From Hyphomicrobiales bacterium (GTDB lineage Bacteria > Pseudomonadota > Alphaproteobacteria > Rhizobiales > Beijerinckiaceae): a stretch of DNA of 64,000 nt. Positions 25,736 through 36,253 of the stretch are shown here, piece by piece; the stretch's first letter is position 1; every line of letters begins with the position of its first letter. The stretch is taken from the NCBI GenBank assembly GCA_019075905.1, contig JAGXAM010000010.1, forward strand, positions 52,921-116,920, in the 5' to 3' direction. Below the pieces are notes generated by a model that did not search any database, had not been told where the DNA came from, and saw only the letters and a program-made list of their open reading frames with translations. Both the position numbers and the translations under genes were made by a program.

Positions 25736-25915
25736 TCAGTGCCGGAAGAAATAAACGGTCATCACCACGATGATGGCCAGAAACTGCATGCCGACACGCC
25801 AGCGCATCAGCTTTTGAGACAGGTTGGGATTATTGCCGCGCATCATATTGACGAGCCCGGCGACCAGCACACCGAACACCACCAGCACCGCGACGCCAAC
25901 GATAAAATTGTCCAT
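25736..25915 (-). CDS. Small twin-transmembrane (HIG1-like) protein
   Basis: This 59-residue protein starts MDNFIVGVAVLVVFGVLVAG, loops through NMMRGNNPNLSQKLMRWRV, and ends in a second helix closing with TVYFFRH. This is the layout of the alphaproteobacterial twin-transmembrane/HIG1-domain proteins; the NLSQKLMRWRV loop is their hallmark. Mitochondrial relatives associate with respiratory complexes, but the bacterial role is unproven. It precedes the adenosyltransferase by eight bases and is likely cotranscribed. Confidence 0.8.
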   Translation of the reverse strand: MDNFIVGVAVLVVFGVLVAGLVNMMRGNNPNLSQKLMRWRVGMQFLAIIVVMTVYFFRH

Positions 25916-25983
25916 CCCGCGATGCCTTCTTTTAGGGCCTGCGCCTCATGCGCCCCCTGCATATAGGGCGCGCTGGCCAGCCC

Positions 25984-26283
25984 TCAAGCAGCCTTGGCGG
26001 CTTCGGCGTGCTTTTTCATGATGTCGCGCTTGAGAATCCGCGCGCCGGGCGACAGCTCTTCGAGCCGTGCCTTGATCAGGAAATTGTCGAGGCCACCGCG
26101 ATGCTCCACCGATCGCAATGCCGCTGCGGCGATACGCAGGCGGATCGAACGGCCAAGCGCTTCTGATTCCAGCGTCACGGCGCACAGGTTCGGCATGAAC
26201 CGGGTCTTGGTCTTGATATTGGAATGGCTGACCTTGTGGCCAACCTGCACGGCAATACCAGTCAATTCACAGCGGCGAGACAT
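25984..26283 (-). CDS. rpmB: 50S ribosomal protein L28
   Basis: This 99-residue protein starts [22 protein letters not shown] and continues [15 protein letters not shown], diagnostic for the longer alphaproteobacterial L28. The start at 26283 follows AAAGGAAA; an in-frame ATG at 26298 is less likely. The gene stands alone, divergent from ileS. Confidence 0.96.
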   Translation of the reverse strand: MSRRCELTGIAVQVGHKVSHSNIKTKTRFMPNLCAVTLESEALGRSIRLRIAAAALRSVEHRGGLDNFLIKARLEELSPGARILKRDIMKKHAEAAKAA

Positions 26284-26507
26284 GCCGTTTCCTTTCAACA
26301 GAACGATGCTCTTCAGACAAAACCTCGTGCGAGACCGGTCTGAGGGGGTAAGGTTGCCGGGAAGGCAGAAACTGCCAAGTCTCCAGCTGTGCCGCGTGTC
26401 CTAGCGAAGCAGAGGCCTTGCGTCAAGGTCGCTTCGCTTGGCGCGCGCTGCAAAATCATCTAAGCGCAAGGGCGCGACATTCGCCCGAACCGAGCCTTGC
26501 ATCTATC

Positions 26508-29500
26508 ATGACCGACGTGAAAACCGAAGCGACCGATTATTCTTCCACCCTGTTTCTGCCCAGGACCGAATTTCCGATGCGCGGCGGGCTGCCGCAAAAG
26601 GAGCCGGAAATTCTGGCGCGCTGGGCCAAGATCAATCTCTATCAAAAGCTGCGCGAGGCCGGGCAGGGGCGCGACAAATTCGTGCTGCATGATGGCCCGC
26701 CCTATGCCAATGGCAATATCCATATCGGCCATTCGCTCAACAAGATCCTCAAGGATCTCGTCACCCGCTCGCAGCAGATGCTCGGCAAGGACAGCAATTA
26801 TGTGCCCGGCTGGGATTGCCACGGCCTGCCGATCGAATGGAAGATCGAGGAGGAATACCGCGCCAAGGGCCTGAACAAGGATGCCGTGCCGGTTGCGGAA
26901 TTTCGCCGCCAGTGCCGCGCCTTCGCGCAAAAATGGGTGGATGTGCAGCGCGAGGAATTCAAGCGTCTCGGCATCACCGGCGATTGGGATCACCCCTATC
27001 TCACCATGACCTATGCCGCCGAGGCGCAGATCGCCCGCGAAATCATGAAATTCGCCGGCAATGGCCTGCTCTATCGCGGCTCCAAGCCGGTGATGTGGAG
27101 CGTGGTCGAAAAAACCGCGCTCGCCGAGGCCGAAGTCGAATATGAAGACCACGTCAGCGACACGGTTTATGTGGCGTTTCCGGTCAAATCTGCGCCGATC
27201 ACGCACCCGAACCAGCCCGGACCGGAAAATGCCAAGCATGCAGCCTTCATGGCAGCCTTGAACTCCGCCAGCGTCGTCATCTGGACGACGACGCCCTGGA
27301 CCCTGCCGGGCAACCGCGCCGTCGCTTTCTCGCCGCGCGTTCCCTATGCGCTTTACCGTGTGACCGCCGCTCCTGAAGGCAATTGGCTGAAGACCGGGGC
27401 GACCTATATTCTGGCAGAGCCCTTGGCCGGGGAAGTCTTCGCGGCGGCAAAAGTCGAAAACTACGAAAAGCTGGCTCCCATCGAACCTTTCGACCTGGGG
27501 GCAATGCTTCTGCGTCACCCGCTGGCCGGTGCCGACTACACGTTTGATGTGCCACTGCTGGAAGGCGAGCACGTCACCGCCGACACCGGCACGGGCTTCG
27601 TCCATACCGCGCCGGGTCATGGCCGCGAGGATTTCGACCTGTGGACGGCGCACGGCCAGGAACTGGCGCGACGCGGCATCGACACCCGCATTCCCTATAC
27701 GGTTGATGAAGACGGCTTTTACACCAATGAGGTTCCGGGTTTCGGGCCGACATCGACCGGCGGCCATCCGGCCCGCGTCCTTGACCAGAATGGCCGACAG
27801 GGCGACGCCAATGCCCGTATCATCGAAGCGCTGGCCGCAGCCGGCCATCTCGTGGCGCGCGGCAAGCTCAAGCATCAATATCCCCATTCCTGGCGCTCGA
27901 AAAAGCCGATCATTTTCCGCAACACGCCGCAATGGTTCATCGCCATGGACAAGGCCTTCGCCCTCGCCAGCGGCAAGGATGAAGCCAGCTTGCGCGCCGT
28001 GGCGCTTGCCGCCATCGAGGCGACGCGCTGGGTGCCGGCTTCCGGTCAGAACCGCATCAATGGCATGATCGCCAACCGGCCGGACTGGGTGGTCTCGCGC
28101 CAGCGCGCCTGGGGCGTGCCGCTCGCGGTCTTTGTCAGCAAGGCCGACCAGCAGACGATCCTGCTGGATGACAGGGTCAACAGGCGCATCGCCGAGGCCT
28201 TCGACAAGGAAGGCGCCGATGCCTGGTTTGCACCCGACGCCGCCCGGCGCTTTCTTGCGCCCGAGCATGACCCGGCCGACTACATCATGGTTCAGGACGT
28301 GCTCGACGTCTGGTTCGATTCCGGCTCGACACATGCCTTCGTGCTCGATGACCGGCAGCATTTTCCGGCGCTCGCCAATATCCTCCGCAAGATCAGGGGC
28401 GGCAGGGACGAGGTGATGTATCTTGAAGGCACTGACCAGCATCGCGGCTGGTTCCATTCCTCCCTGCTGGAGAGCTGCGGCACGCGCGGCGAGGCCCCCT
28501 ATGACGTGGTGCTGACGCACGGCTTCACCCTTGATGAAAAGGGCCGGAAAATGTCGAAATCGCTCGGCAATACCGTGGTGCCGCAAAAGATCATCGAGCA
28601 ATCGGGCGCCGATATCCTGCGCCTGTGGGTGGCTTCGGTCGATTTCACCGATGACCAGCGCATCGGCCCGGAAATCCTCAAAAGCGTCTCCGACACCTAT
28701 CGCAAGCTGCGCAACACCCTGCGCTGGATGCTGGGCACGCTCGCCCATCATGACGCGGGCGATGCCCTCGATCTCGCGGCGCTGGAGGGTTGCGAGCGCC
28801 TGATGCTGCACCGGCTGAGCGAACTCGACGCCACCGTGCGCGCCGCCTTCCTCGCCTTCGATTACAACAAGGTTCTCACCTCGGTCAGTGCCTTCATGGT
28901 CACCGATCTTTCCGCCTTCTATTTCGATGTGCGCAAGGATGCGCTTTATTGCGACGCGCCCTCAAGCGCCCGGCGCCGGGGCGCTCTGGCCGTCATTGCC
29001 GAGATTTTCCGCGCCGTGACCACCTGGCTCGCACCCATTCTGGTCTTTACCTGCGAGGAAGCCTGGCTGCAGGCCTATCCCGATGCCGTGTCGGTGCATC
29101 TCGAAACCTTCCCGGTTCTGCCTGCGGTCTGGCGCGACGAGGTGCTGGCCGCCGACTGGGCAAAGATCCGCAAGGCCCGCGCCGTGGTGACGGGCGCTCT
29201 TGAAATTGCACGCGCCAACAAAGAGATCGGTTCATCTCTTGAAGCGTCACCTGAAGTATATGTCACCGATCCGGCCTTGTTCGCCTTGCTCGGCGGCGTC
29301 GATTTTGCCGAAATCTGCATCACTTCCGGGATCAACCTTCTGGCCGGCGAAGGCCCCGCAGATGCCTTCCGCCTCGCCGATGCCGCCGGCGTTGCCGTGG
29401 TCAACCGCCGCGCCGAGGGCATCAAATGCGCCCGTTCGTGGAAATATTTTGATCCCGCCACCGCCTTGCCCGGCTATCCCGGGGTCACCCCGCGTGACGC

Positions 29501-29546
29501 TGTTGCCCTGCAGGAGCTGGGGGCCATGGCGGGGCAGGCGTCGTGA
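26508..29546 (+). CDS. ileS: Isoleucyl-tRNA synthetase
   Basis: This 1012-residue class I synthetase has HIGH at residues 72-75 ([12 protein letters not shown]) and KMSKS at 681-685. The editing (CP1) domain shows [18 protein letters not shown] and [13 protein letters not shown]. The anticodon-binding part holds [14 protein letters not shown]. The C-terminal zinc-finger cysteines of E. coli IleRS are largely absent (only CARSWKYF remains), as is usual for this lineage. The start at 26508 agrees with the family; the frame opens 30 codons earlier. It overlaps lspA by four bases. Confidence 0.97.
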   Translation: MTDVKTEATDYSSTLFLPRTEFPMRGGLPQKEPEILARWAKINLYQKLREAGQGRDKFVLHDGPPYANGNIHIGHSLNKILKDLVTRSQQMLGKDSNYVPGWDCHGLPIEWKIEEEYRAKGLNKDAVPVAEFRRQCRAFAQKWVDVQREEFKRLGITGDWDHPYLTMTYAAEAQIAREIMKFAGNGLLYRGSKPVMWSVVEKTALAEAEVEYEDHVSDTVYVAFPVKSAPITHPNQPGPENAKHAAFMAALNSASVVIWTTTPWTLPGNRAVAFSPRVPYALYRVTAAPEGNWLKTGATYILAEPLAGEVFAAAKVENYEKLAPIEPFDLGAMLLRHPLAGADYTFDVPLLEGEHVTADTGTGFVHTAPGHGREDFDLWTAHGQELARRGIDTRIPYTVDEDGFYTNEVPGFGPTSTGGHPARVLDQNGRQGDANARIIEALAAAGHLVARGKLKHQYPHSWRSKKPIIFRNTPQWFIAMDKAFALASGKDEASLRAVALAAIEATRWVPASGQNRINGMIANRPDWVVSRQRAWGVPLAVFVSKADQQTILLDDRVNRRIAEAFDKEGADAWFAPDAARRFLAPEHDPADYIMVQDVLDVWFDSGSTHAFVLDDRQHFPALANILRKIRGGRDEVMYLEGTDQHRGWFHSSLLESCGTRGEAPYDVVLTHGFTLDEKGRKMSKSLGNTVVPQKIIEQSGADILRLWVASVDFTDDQRIGPEILKSVSDTYRKLRNTLRWMLGTLAHHDAGDALDLAALEGCERLMLHRLSELDATVRAAFLAFDYNKVLTSVSAFMVTDLSAFYFDVRKDALYCDAPSSARRRGALAVIAEIFRAVTTWLAPILVFTCEEAWLQAYPDAVSVHLETFPVLPAVWRDEVLAADWAKIRKARAVVTGALEIARANKEIGSSLEASPEVYVTDPALFALLGGVDFAEICITSGINLLAGEGPADAFRLADAAGVAVVNRRAEGIKCARSWKYFDPATALPGYPGVTPRDAVALQELGAMAGQAS

Positions 29547-30040
29547 GCGGCAGCATCCGCGCCCGCGCCCTTGGGCTGGGAGCGGCGGCCTTGGCCTTCA
29601 TCGCCGACCAGGCGGATAAATATTACATGCTGCGGGTCTATTTCGCCCGCCACCCGCCGCCGGTGGCCTTCGGGCCCTATCTGACGCTGGAGCGGCAATG
29701 GAACCCGGGGATTTCCTATTCGCTGCTCAGCGCCTCGACGCCGCTCGGCCGCTACGGGCTGCTGGCCCTGGCGCTGGTGGCGATTGGCGCGCTGCTGGTC
29801 TGGCTCTGGCGCGCCGTCAGCCCCCTGACCACGCTGGCTCTGGGGCTGGTGATCGGCGGCGCCTTTGGCAATGCGCTGGATCGCGCCCGCTATGGCGCGG
29901 TGGCGGATTTCTTTTATGTCCATGCCGGAAATTTTTCCTGGTATGTCTTCAATCTCGCCGATTGCACCATTGTTGCCGGCGCGGCGCTTTTGCTCTATGA
30001 AAGCCTGATCAGTCCCGCCGCGCCCGGCAAAGTCGCCTAG
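29543..30040 (+). CDS. lspA: Lipoprotein signal peptidase
   Basis: This 165-residue inner-membrane aspartic protease has four membrane helices. The catalytic aspartates lie in [16 protein letters not shown] and YVFNLADC, and [10 protein letters not shown] matches the conserved N-x-G-x-S/A segment. It removes the signal peptide from diacylated prolipoproteins. It starts with GTG inside the ileS stop (GTGA), so translation is coupled. Several lipoproteins in this window (36236, 58623) are possible substrates. Confidence 0.95.
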   Translation: MSGSIRARALGLGAAALAFIADQADKYYMLRVYFARHPPPVAFGPYLTLERQWNPGISYSLLSASTPLGRYGLLALALVAIGALLVWLWRAVSPLTTLALGLVIGGAFGNALDRARYGAVADFFYVHAGNFSWYVFNLADCTIVAGAALLLYESLISPAAPGKVA

Positions 30041-30099
30041 GTCGCAAAATCGCCCCAAATCCCGGGCATGGATGGACTGGTTTTTACGAGAGGCCACTT

Positions 30100-30753
30100 A
30101 TGCTTGCGCGACATTATCTGTATCGGCCCGCCCTGGTTGCCGCCGCATGGCTCGCATGGGGTGCCTGCCTGCAACCGGCCATGGCCGCCGATGACGGCTC
30201 CGGCTCGATCCTCTCCGGCCTGATGGGCATTGCCGGCGTGGACAAGAAGCCCGCGCCCGATATCTTTTACCGGGAACGCCCGCCGCTGGTGGTGCCGCCG
30301 CGCTACAACCTGCCCAAGCCGCAGGCGCGCATCTCCCGCACCGATCCCGCCTGGCCCAAGGACCCGGATGCGATCGCGCGCCGCCAGGCCCGCCATGCCA
30401 ACAAGTTCAGCTTCATTCCGGTGTTTCATGACCAGGGACGCCTGCTGACACAGCAGCAATTGCTGGCCCATCGCCTCGCCCCCGGCACCGCCCCGGCCGT
30501 GGCGCCCGACCCATGCAATGGCAGCTATCGCAGCCGCGAATGCGAATTGTTGACACCGCAGCAACTTGCCGCCTTCAAGCCGGCGAAACCCGCCGACGTT
30601 CTGACACCGGGTGTCGAGCCTGCGCGTCGCAGCCTGACCGATCCGCCGCCGGGCTACCGGATCCCGACCCATGCGGTCAAGGAAACCCGCATGGCGCCCA
30701 AGGATAGTGACCAGAGCCAGTTTGCCTTCACGCGCGATCAGGCCAAGCACTAG
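30100..30753 (+). CDS. Secreted DUF3035-like protein (BamF-type)
   Basis: This 217-residue protein has a cleavable signal peptide ending QPAMA-AD. The mature part begins PDIFYRERPPLVVPPRYNLPKP, which resembles the DUF3035/BamF motif (D-E-F x-V-x-x-R-x-P-L-x-x-P-P). The rest is proline-rich and probably unstructured. In Alphaproteobacteria this family sits between lspA and the M16 peptidases, as here, and has been linked to the outer-membrane assembly complex. There is no lipobox cysteine at the cleavage site, which differs from typical lipoprotein members. Confidence 0.65.
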   Translation: MLARHYLYRPALVAAAWLAWGACLQPAMAADDGSGSILSGLMGIAGVDKKPAPDIFYRERPPLVVPPRYNLPKPQARISRTDPAWPKDPDAIARRQARHANKFSFIPVFHDQGRLLTQQQLLAHRLAPGTAPAVAPDPCNGSYRSRECELLTPQQLAAFKPAKPADVLTPGVEPARRSLTDPPPGYRIPTHAVKETRMAPKDSDQSQFAFTRDQAKH

Positions 30754-30938
30754 TCAGGCACGCGGCACCGCCGGCACATTGCAGCCGGGGGGCGCCCGCC
30801 GCCGACATGACGTTTTTTTAACATCAAGGGGTGACGCGGCGAGGCATTGCAGCCTATATGCTGAAGCATGTTAGCCGTCAGCAGGCCATGCCTCGACCCA
30901 AGAAGGGTATTTCCTGCCGACCTGATGCAGGAAGCGCC

Positions 30939-32267
30939 ATGAACGAGCATGCACTCACCCCGACGCCAGCCGCCGCCGGACTCGCGGCCGGCCCGCCGGT
31001 CAGCCATTTCACTTTGGCCAATGGCATGGAAGTGGTGTTGATCGAGGATCACCGGGCCCCGGTTGTCACCCATATGGTCTGGTACCGCAACGGCTCGGCC
31101 GATGACCCGCCGATGAAATCGGGCATAGCCCATTTCCTTGAGCACCTGATGTTCAAAGGCACGAAAAATCATGAAAAAGGCTATTATTCCAACCTGATTG
31201 CCGATCTCGGCGGCCAGGAGAATGCCTTCACCTCGAATGATTACACTGCCTATTTCCAGCGCGTTGCCCGCGAGCACCTTGCCACGGTCATGGCCTATGA
31301 GGCCGACCGCATGGTCAATCTCGTGCTCGATGATGCGACCGTCAATCCCGAGCGCGATGTCGTGCTGGAAGAGCGGCGCATGCGCACCGACAATGATCCG
31401 GCCGCGCAATTGCAGGAGGCGGTGCACGCCGCGCTCTTCACCCAGCACCCCTATGGCAAGCCGGTGATCGGCTGGGGCCACGAGATCGAGACGCTGGATC
31501 GCCATGACGCCATGGCCTATTACCAGCGCTTCTATACTCCGGAAAATGCCATTCTGGTGGTGGCCGGCGATGTCACGCGCGCTGAGGTCGAGCCTCTGGC
31601 GCAAACCCATTATGGCGCCATCCCGGCGCGCGGCGAACGCCCGGTGCGGCTGCGCCCGCAGGAACCCCCGGCCTATGCCCACCGTCTGGTGGAATTGCGC
31701 GATGCCAAGGTCGAGCAACCGAGCCATCAGGCGCTCTATATCGTGCCCTCCGCCCTGACAGCGAAGGCCGGCGAGCAGGATGCCCTTGAACTTCTCAGCC
31801 ATTTGCTCGGCGGCGGCCAGACCAGCCTGCTTTATCGCAAACTGGTGCTCGAACAGCAGATCGCCGTCGCCGCCGGCGCCTATTACATGGGCGGCGCCGT
31901 CGATGACACGCGCTTCTTCCTTTATGCCGTCCCGGCCGAAGGCGTCGAGCTCGAGGCGCTCGATGCCGCCATCGAGGAAGAACTCGCCGCGGTGCAGCGC
32001 CATGGCGTTGACGAAGCCGACCTCGCCCGTGCCAAAACCCGGATGATCGCCGATGCGGTCTATGCCCAGGACAGCCAGGCGACCTTGGCGCGCTGGTATG
32101 GCGCGGCGCTGGCGACCGGCGAAAACGTCGCCAGCATCAGCGAATGGCCGCAGCGCATTAGCGCAGTCACGGTTGATCGCATTACCGCCGCCGCGCATTT
32201 GCTCAAGCGCCAGGGCGCAGTAACCGGCTATTTGAAGACTGTCGAGGCGGAAGCAAACCATGAATGA
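30939..32267 (+). CDS. M16 family zinc peptidase, catalytic member
   Basis: This pitrilysin-family protein of about 442 residues carries the inverted zinc motif HFLEHLMFKG (H-x-x-E-H) and the downstream third-ligand glutamate in DVVLEERRMR. The R/Y pair region (YFQRVAREHL and the C-terminal YYMGG segment) is also present. Such proteins work as heterodimers with an inactive partner, here the next gene, which overlaps by eight bases. I took the ATG at 30939. No signal peptide is obvious, though the family is often periplasmic. Confidence 0.9.
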   Translation: MNEHALTPTPAAAGLAAGPPVSHFTLANGMEVVLIEDHRAPVVTHMVWYRNGSADDPPMKSGIAHFLEHLMFKGTKNHEKGYYSNLIADLGGQENAFTSNDYTAYFQRVAREHLATVMAYEADRMVNLVLDDATVNPERDVVLEERRMRTDNDPAAQLQEAVHAALFTQHPYGKPVIGWGHEIETLDRHDAMAYYQRFYTPENAILVVAGDVTRAEVEPLAQTHYGAIPARGERPVRLRPQEPPAYAHRLVELRDAKVEQPSHQALYIVPSALTAKAGEQDALELLSHLLGGGQTSLLYRKLVLEQQIAVAAGAYYMGGAVDDTRFFLYAVPAEGVELEALDAAIEEELAAVQRHGVDEADLARAKTRMIADAVYAQDSQATLARWYGAALATGENVASISEWPQRISAVTVDRITAAAHLLKRQGAVTGYLKTVEAEANHE

Positions 32268-33543
32268 ATTGTCGCAAGCCGGCCTCACGCCATCGCGCGC
32301 CAGCCGCGTGCAAAAGGTAACCTCGCCCTCCGGCGTCACCGCCTGGCTGGTCGAGGATTATGCCGTGCCGATCATCGCCGTCGATTTCGCCTTCCGCGCC
32401 GGTGCGGCGCAGGACCCGGCCGGCAAATTCGGCGCGGTCATGCTGATGGCGGCGCTGCTCGATGAAGGCGCCGGCAAGCTCGATGCAGCTGCCTTCCACA
32501 ATGCCCTGGATGACAAGGCCATTGAACTGTCGTTCTCGGCCGACCGGGATCATGTCAGCGGCCATCTGCGTGCGCTTGCCGGTGAGGCAGCCAGTGCCTT
32601 TGCGCTGCTCGGCCTTGCGTTGAATGAGCCACGCTTTGACGAGGATGCGCTGGAGCGCGTCAAGGCGCAGATGGTGGCAGGCCTGAAACACGAGGCTAAT
32701 GACCCTGACAGCGTCTCGGCGCGGGCTTTCCGTGCTGCCGCTTTCCCTGGCCATCCCTATGGCCATGCCGCCCGCGGCACCATTGACAGCGTGCCCGGCA
32801 TCACTCGCGCCGATGTCGCCGGCCTGCATGCCGCCTTGCTGGCTCGCGACAATCTCCGCATCGCTGTCGTCGGGGCCATCAGCGCCGCGACCTTGGCGCA
32901 GGAACTCGAACGCGTGTTTGCGCCGCTCGCTGCCGCGGCAAGAACCCGCGCCATTGCCGCAATATCCATGTCGGCCCTGGGTGAAACCCGGGTCAGCGAT
33001 CTCGATCTCACGCAATCGACCGTGCGCTTTGGCCGTCCCGGCCTCGATCTGCATGATCCCGATTACAGCGCCGCCATGGTCGTCAACCACGTGCTCGGTG
33101 GCGGCATTTTCACGGCAAGGTTGTTTCGCGAAGTGCGCGAGAAGCGCGGCCTTGCCTATTCGGTCTATTCGCAACTTGCCAATTATGACCGCAGCGACCT
33201 GCTGACCGGCGCCACCACCACCAAAAACGAGCGCGTCGCCGAATCGCTTGAGGTCATTTCCCGCGAGATCAAAGCTTTGGGTCAGGATGGCCCGACCGCC
33301 GAGGAACTCGACAAGGCCAAGCGCTATCTCACCGGCTCCTATGCCCTGCGCTTTGACACTTCCAGCAAGATCGCCGGGCAATTGGTGTTCCTGCAGACCG
33401 CCGGCTTTGATGTCACCCAGCTTGACGCCCGCAATGTCGAGATCGAGGCCGTGACCATGGCCGATGCCCGGCGCGCCGCGGCGCGGCTGTTTGGCGATGG
33501 CAAGCTGCTCGTGTCGATCGCCGGGCGCCCGCAAGGCCTTTGA
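32260..33543 (+). CDS. M16 family peptidase-like partner without zinc motif
   Basis: This 427-residue M16 homologue lacks the H-x-x-E-H motif; the corresponding region reads MLMAALLDEGAGKLD. It retains the R/Y motif region (GLAYSVYSQLANYDRSDLL) used for substrate binding. It is the inactive partner of the preceding catalytic subunit, and the eight-base overlap suggests equimolar production. This pair ahead of mutL is common in Alphaproteobacteria. Confidence 0.9.
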   Translation: MNELSQAGLTPSRASRVQKVTSPSGVTAWLVEDYAVPIIAVDFAFRAGAAQDPAGKFGAVMLMAALLDEGAGKLDAAAFHNALDDKAIELSFSADRDHVSGHLRALAGEAASAFALLGLALNEPRFDEDALERVKAQMVAGLKHEANDPDSVSARAFRAAAFPGHPYGHAARGTIDSVPGITRADVAGLHAALLARDNLRIAVVGAISAATLAQELERVFAPLAAAARTRAIAAISMSALGETRVSDLDLTQSTVRFGRPGLDLHDPDYSAAMVVNHVLGGGIFTARLFREVREKRGLAYSVYSQLANYDRSDLLTGATTTKNERVAESLEVISREIKALGQDGPTAEELDKAKRYLTGSYALRFDTSSKIAGQLVFLQTAGFDVTQLDARNVEIEAVTMADARRAAARLFGDGKLLVSIAGRPQGL

Positions 33544-33559
33544 GCCGGACGCGCCAGCG

Positions 33560-35314
33560 ATGAGCCAGATCCGCCGCCTTGACCCCGTGCTGATCGACCA
33601 GATCGCCGCCGGCGAGGTGATCGAGCGCCCGGCCGCCGCCGTCAAGGAACTGGTCGAAAATGCGCTCGACGCCGGGGCCAGGGCCATCGAGGTGGTTATC
33701 GAGCAGGGCGGCAAGCGGCTGATCCGCGTCACCGATGACGGCGAGGGCATGACCGGCGCCGATCTGGCGCTGGCGGTCGAGCGCCATGCCACCTCGAAAT
33801 TGAGCCACGGCAATTTGCAGCGGCTGACAACCCTTGGTTTTCGCGGCGAGGCCTTGCCGTCGATCGGCGCGGTGGCGCGGCTCGACCTCACCTCGCGCCG
33901 GCATGACGGCAGCCCCGGGCACCGGCTGGGCGTCGATGGCGGCATCAAGGGCGAGGTCATGCCGGCCGCCGCCATGCCTGGCACCAGGGTGGAAATCCGC
34001 GATCTTTTCGCCGCCGTTCCGGCACGACTGAAATTCCTCAAATCCGACCGCGCCGAGGCGCTCGCCGTGGCCGAAGCGGTCAGGCGGCTGGCGATCGCCA
34101 ACCCTGCGGTGCGTTTCAGCCTGCATGGCGACGCCATCCAGGGCTTTGACTGGCAGGGCTGCGGGCCCGATGATGATGGCACGGCGCGGCTCGGCCAGAG
34201 TCTGGGCGAGGATTTTCTCGCCAATGCGCTTGAGGTCAATGCCATGCGCGAGGGCGTGACGCTCGCCGGCTATTGCGGCCTGCCGACGCTTCATCGCGGC
34301 AATGCCCAGCTGCAATATGTCCATGTCAATGGCCGCCCGGTGCGCGACCGCCTGCTGCAGGGCGCCGTGCGCGCCGCCTATATGGATTATCTGCCGGCCG
34401 ACCGGCACCCGCTGCTGGCCTTGTTCATCACCTGCGATCCTGCCTTCGTCGATGTCAATGTCCATCCCGCCAAGGCCGAAGTGCGCTTTGCCGATCCCGG
34501 GCTGGTGCGCGGGCTGATTGTCGGGGCACTGAAGGCAACCCTGGCAGGGGCGCTGCACCGCGCTGCCAGCACCGGCGGCGACCGGGCGCTGCAGCGGCTC
34601 GATGCCTATGCCGCCACGGCGCGCCCGCCCGGCAACTGGGACTGGCAGGCCTCGCCCGCCGCGCCCGGCTTTGCCGGCATGGGCGAGCCGGCGATGCGCC
34701 CCTATGAAGCCGCGCCGGCGCCTGAGCCGGCTGAGGCGCCGCTGGGGGCCGCCTGCGCGCAGATCCATGATGCCTTCATCCTCGCCCAGACCGGGCGAGG
34801 CCTTGTGATTGTTGACCAGCACGCCGCCCATGAACGGCTGGTCTATGAGCGCCTGAAAAAGGCCCGCGCCGCGGGCCCGCAGGCCGGGCAGGGGCTGCTG
34901 ATGCCGACGGTCATCGCCCTCGATGATGCCGGACTTGCGGCGCTGGAAGCAGTGCAGGACGAGCTTGCCGGCCTTGGCCTCACCCTTGAGCGCTTCGGGC
35001 CGGGCGCCGTGCTGGTGCGCACCACCCCGACCACGCTTGGTGCCATCAACCCCGAACAACTGGTGCGCGATCTCGCCGACACGCTGGTCGATGAGGGCCG
35101 CCTGATGGCGCTGGAACAAAAGATCGACCACGTCCTCAAGACCTTCGCCTGCCACCATTCGGTGCGGGCCGGGCGTCGCCTGCGGCTTGAGGAAATGAAC
35201 GCGCTGCTGCGCGAGATGGAAGCGACCCCCGGTTCCGGCCAGTGCAACCATGGTCGCCCGACATGGATCGAATTGCCGCTCAGCGATCTCGAACGGCTGT
35301 TTGGCCGCAAATAG
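33560..35314 (+). CDS. mutL: DNA mismatch repair protein MutL
   Basis: This 584-residue protein has the GHKL ATPase N-terminus (IAAGEVIERPAAAVKELVENALDAGA, DDGEGM, a TLGFRGEALPSI segment). A proline-rich linker is followed by a C-terminal domain with DQHAAHERLVYE, which fits the DQHA(x)2E(x)4E endonuclease motif, and CNHGRP near the end. It is therefore a nicking-type MutL, as expected where MutH is absent. The start at 33560 was chosen from the family N-terminus (MSQIRRLDP). Confidence 0.96.
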   Translation: MSQIRRLDPVLIDQIAAGEVIERPAAAVKELVENALDAGARAIEVVIEQGGKRLIRVTDDGEGMTGADLALAVERHATSKLSHGNLQRLTTLGFRGEALPSIGAVARLDLTSRRHDGSPGHRLGVDGGIKGEVMPAAAMPGTRVEIRDLFAAVPARLKFLKSDRAEALAVAEAVRRLAIANPAVRFSLHGDAIQGFDWQGCGPDDDGTARLGQSLGEDFLANALEVNAMREGVTLAGYCGLPTLHRGNAQLQYVHVNGRPVRDRLLQGAVRAAYMDYLPADRHPLLALFITCDPAFVDVNVHPAKAEVRFADPGLVRGLIVGALKATLAGALHRAASTGGDRALQRLDAYAATARPPGNWDWQASPAAPGFAGMGEPAMRPYEAAPAPEPAEAPLGAACAQIHDAFILAQTGRGLVIVDQHAAHERLVYERLKKARAAGPQAGQGLLMPTVIALDDAGLAALEAVQDELAGLGLTLERFGPGAVLVRTTPTTLGAINPEQLVRDLADTLVDEGRLMALEQKIDHVLKTFACHHSVRAGRRLRLEEMNALLREMEATPGSGQCNHGRPTWIELPLSDLERLFGRK

Positions 35315-35387
35315 GGCGTGATGCCAGCTTGTTTCGGCCACGCCATGCTGGCACAAGGGCGCTCTTGACCCCGCCCGGAAGCCTGTC

Positions 35388-36023
35388 ATGTTCGCGATTC
35401 ACGCCCATCAAATCCTTGCTCGATATGGCTATGTGGCAATTTTCATGCTTGTGGCGGCCGAAAGCCTGGGCCTGCCCTTGCCCGGCGAAATCGTGCTGGT
35501 GAGCGCCGCCATTCTGGCAGGCACCGCCCATGCCCTCAACATTGTCGCCATCATCACAATCGTGTCATTGGCGGCCTTTGTCGGCTCGACCATCGGCTAT
35601 GAAATCGGCCGTCATTTCGGTTTGCGGCTGTTGCTGAAGCACGGCGACAAGATTGGCATGAACTCAAGCCGCATCAAGCTCGGCCAGTACATGTTCCAGC
35701 GCTACGGCGGCCTGATTGTATTTCTCGGTCGTTTTGTCGCGCTGCTGCGCGCATTTGCGGCGCTGCTTGCCGGTATCAACCGTTTTGCCTGGCCGCAATT
35801 CATGGGCTGGAATGCGGCTGGGGCGATCGTATGGGCGACGTTCTATGGCCTCGGCGGCTATTATTTCGGCAAATCCATCGACAAGGTCACCGGGCCACTT
35901 GGTATTGCCGCGCTTTTGCTGGCGCTCATCGGCTTCGCTCTGGTCTGGCGGCTGTTCAAGCGCCGTGAGGCCGATTGGCAGCGCGCCGCTGAGGAGGCCT
36001 TTCCCGGGCCGCTCGTGCCGTGA
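35388..36023 (+). CDS. DedA-family membrane protein
   Basis: This 211-residue protein has about five membrane segments and the DedA signatures AESLGLPLPGEIVLVSAAILAG and FLGRFVALLRAFAALLAGINR (conserved FxGR and R residues), followed by WNAAGAIVWATFYGLGGYYFG. DedA proteins act in lipid scrambling or recycling and envelope homeostasis. It stands alone after mutL. Confidence 0.92.
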   Translation: MFAIHAHQILARYGYVAIFMLVAAESLGLPLPGEIVLVSAAILAGTAHALNIVAIITIVSLAAFVGSTIGYEIGRHFGLRLLLKHGDKIGMNSSRIKLGQYMFQRYGGLIVFLGRFVALLRAFAALLAGINRFAWPQFMGWNAAGAIVWATFYGLGGYYFGKSIDKVTGPLGIAALLLALIGFALVWRLFKRREADWQRAAEEAFPGPLVP

Positions 36024-36199
36024 ATCGGGGCCAGAGGGCCGCAAATTAAGCAGACCGACAAGTATCCGCGCCGCTACAATTTGCGCTAATGACAGTGTAG
36101 TTACGAATGTGTTAGCACTCCTGCGCATCGCACGTGTCCCGGGGCTTTTACGGGGATGCGCCGAGCGAGACCGGCCGTGTTTCGCCTTGGTGCCGGGAG

Positions 36200-36253
36200 A
36201 TGTCGTGGTGTAGCGTGATGTCGAGGTGTAGCGTGATGTCGTTGAGGTTCATG
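36200..36253. repeat. 18-bp tandem repeat at the L,D-transpeptidase start
   Basis: The unit ATGTCGNGGTGTAGCGTG starts at 36200, 36218 and (partly) 36236. Each copy carries an in-frame ATG, so the repeat offers three possible start codons to the transpeptidase gene, each adding six residues (MSxCSV). Confidence 0.85.

Noticed and set aside
26460..28811. A 783-codon minus-strand frame inside ileS
   Set aside because: It is a shadow of the conserved ileS reading frame with the same low-complexity Arg/Gly/His composition. No recognisable motif was found.
32203..35389. Two long minus-strand frames (680 and 658 codons) opposite the M16 and mutL genes
   Set aside because: Both are antisense to genes with clear catalytic motifs and do not contain any recognisable domain.
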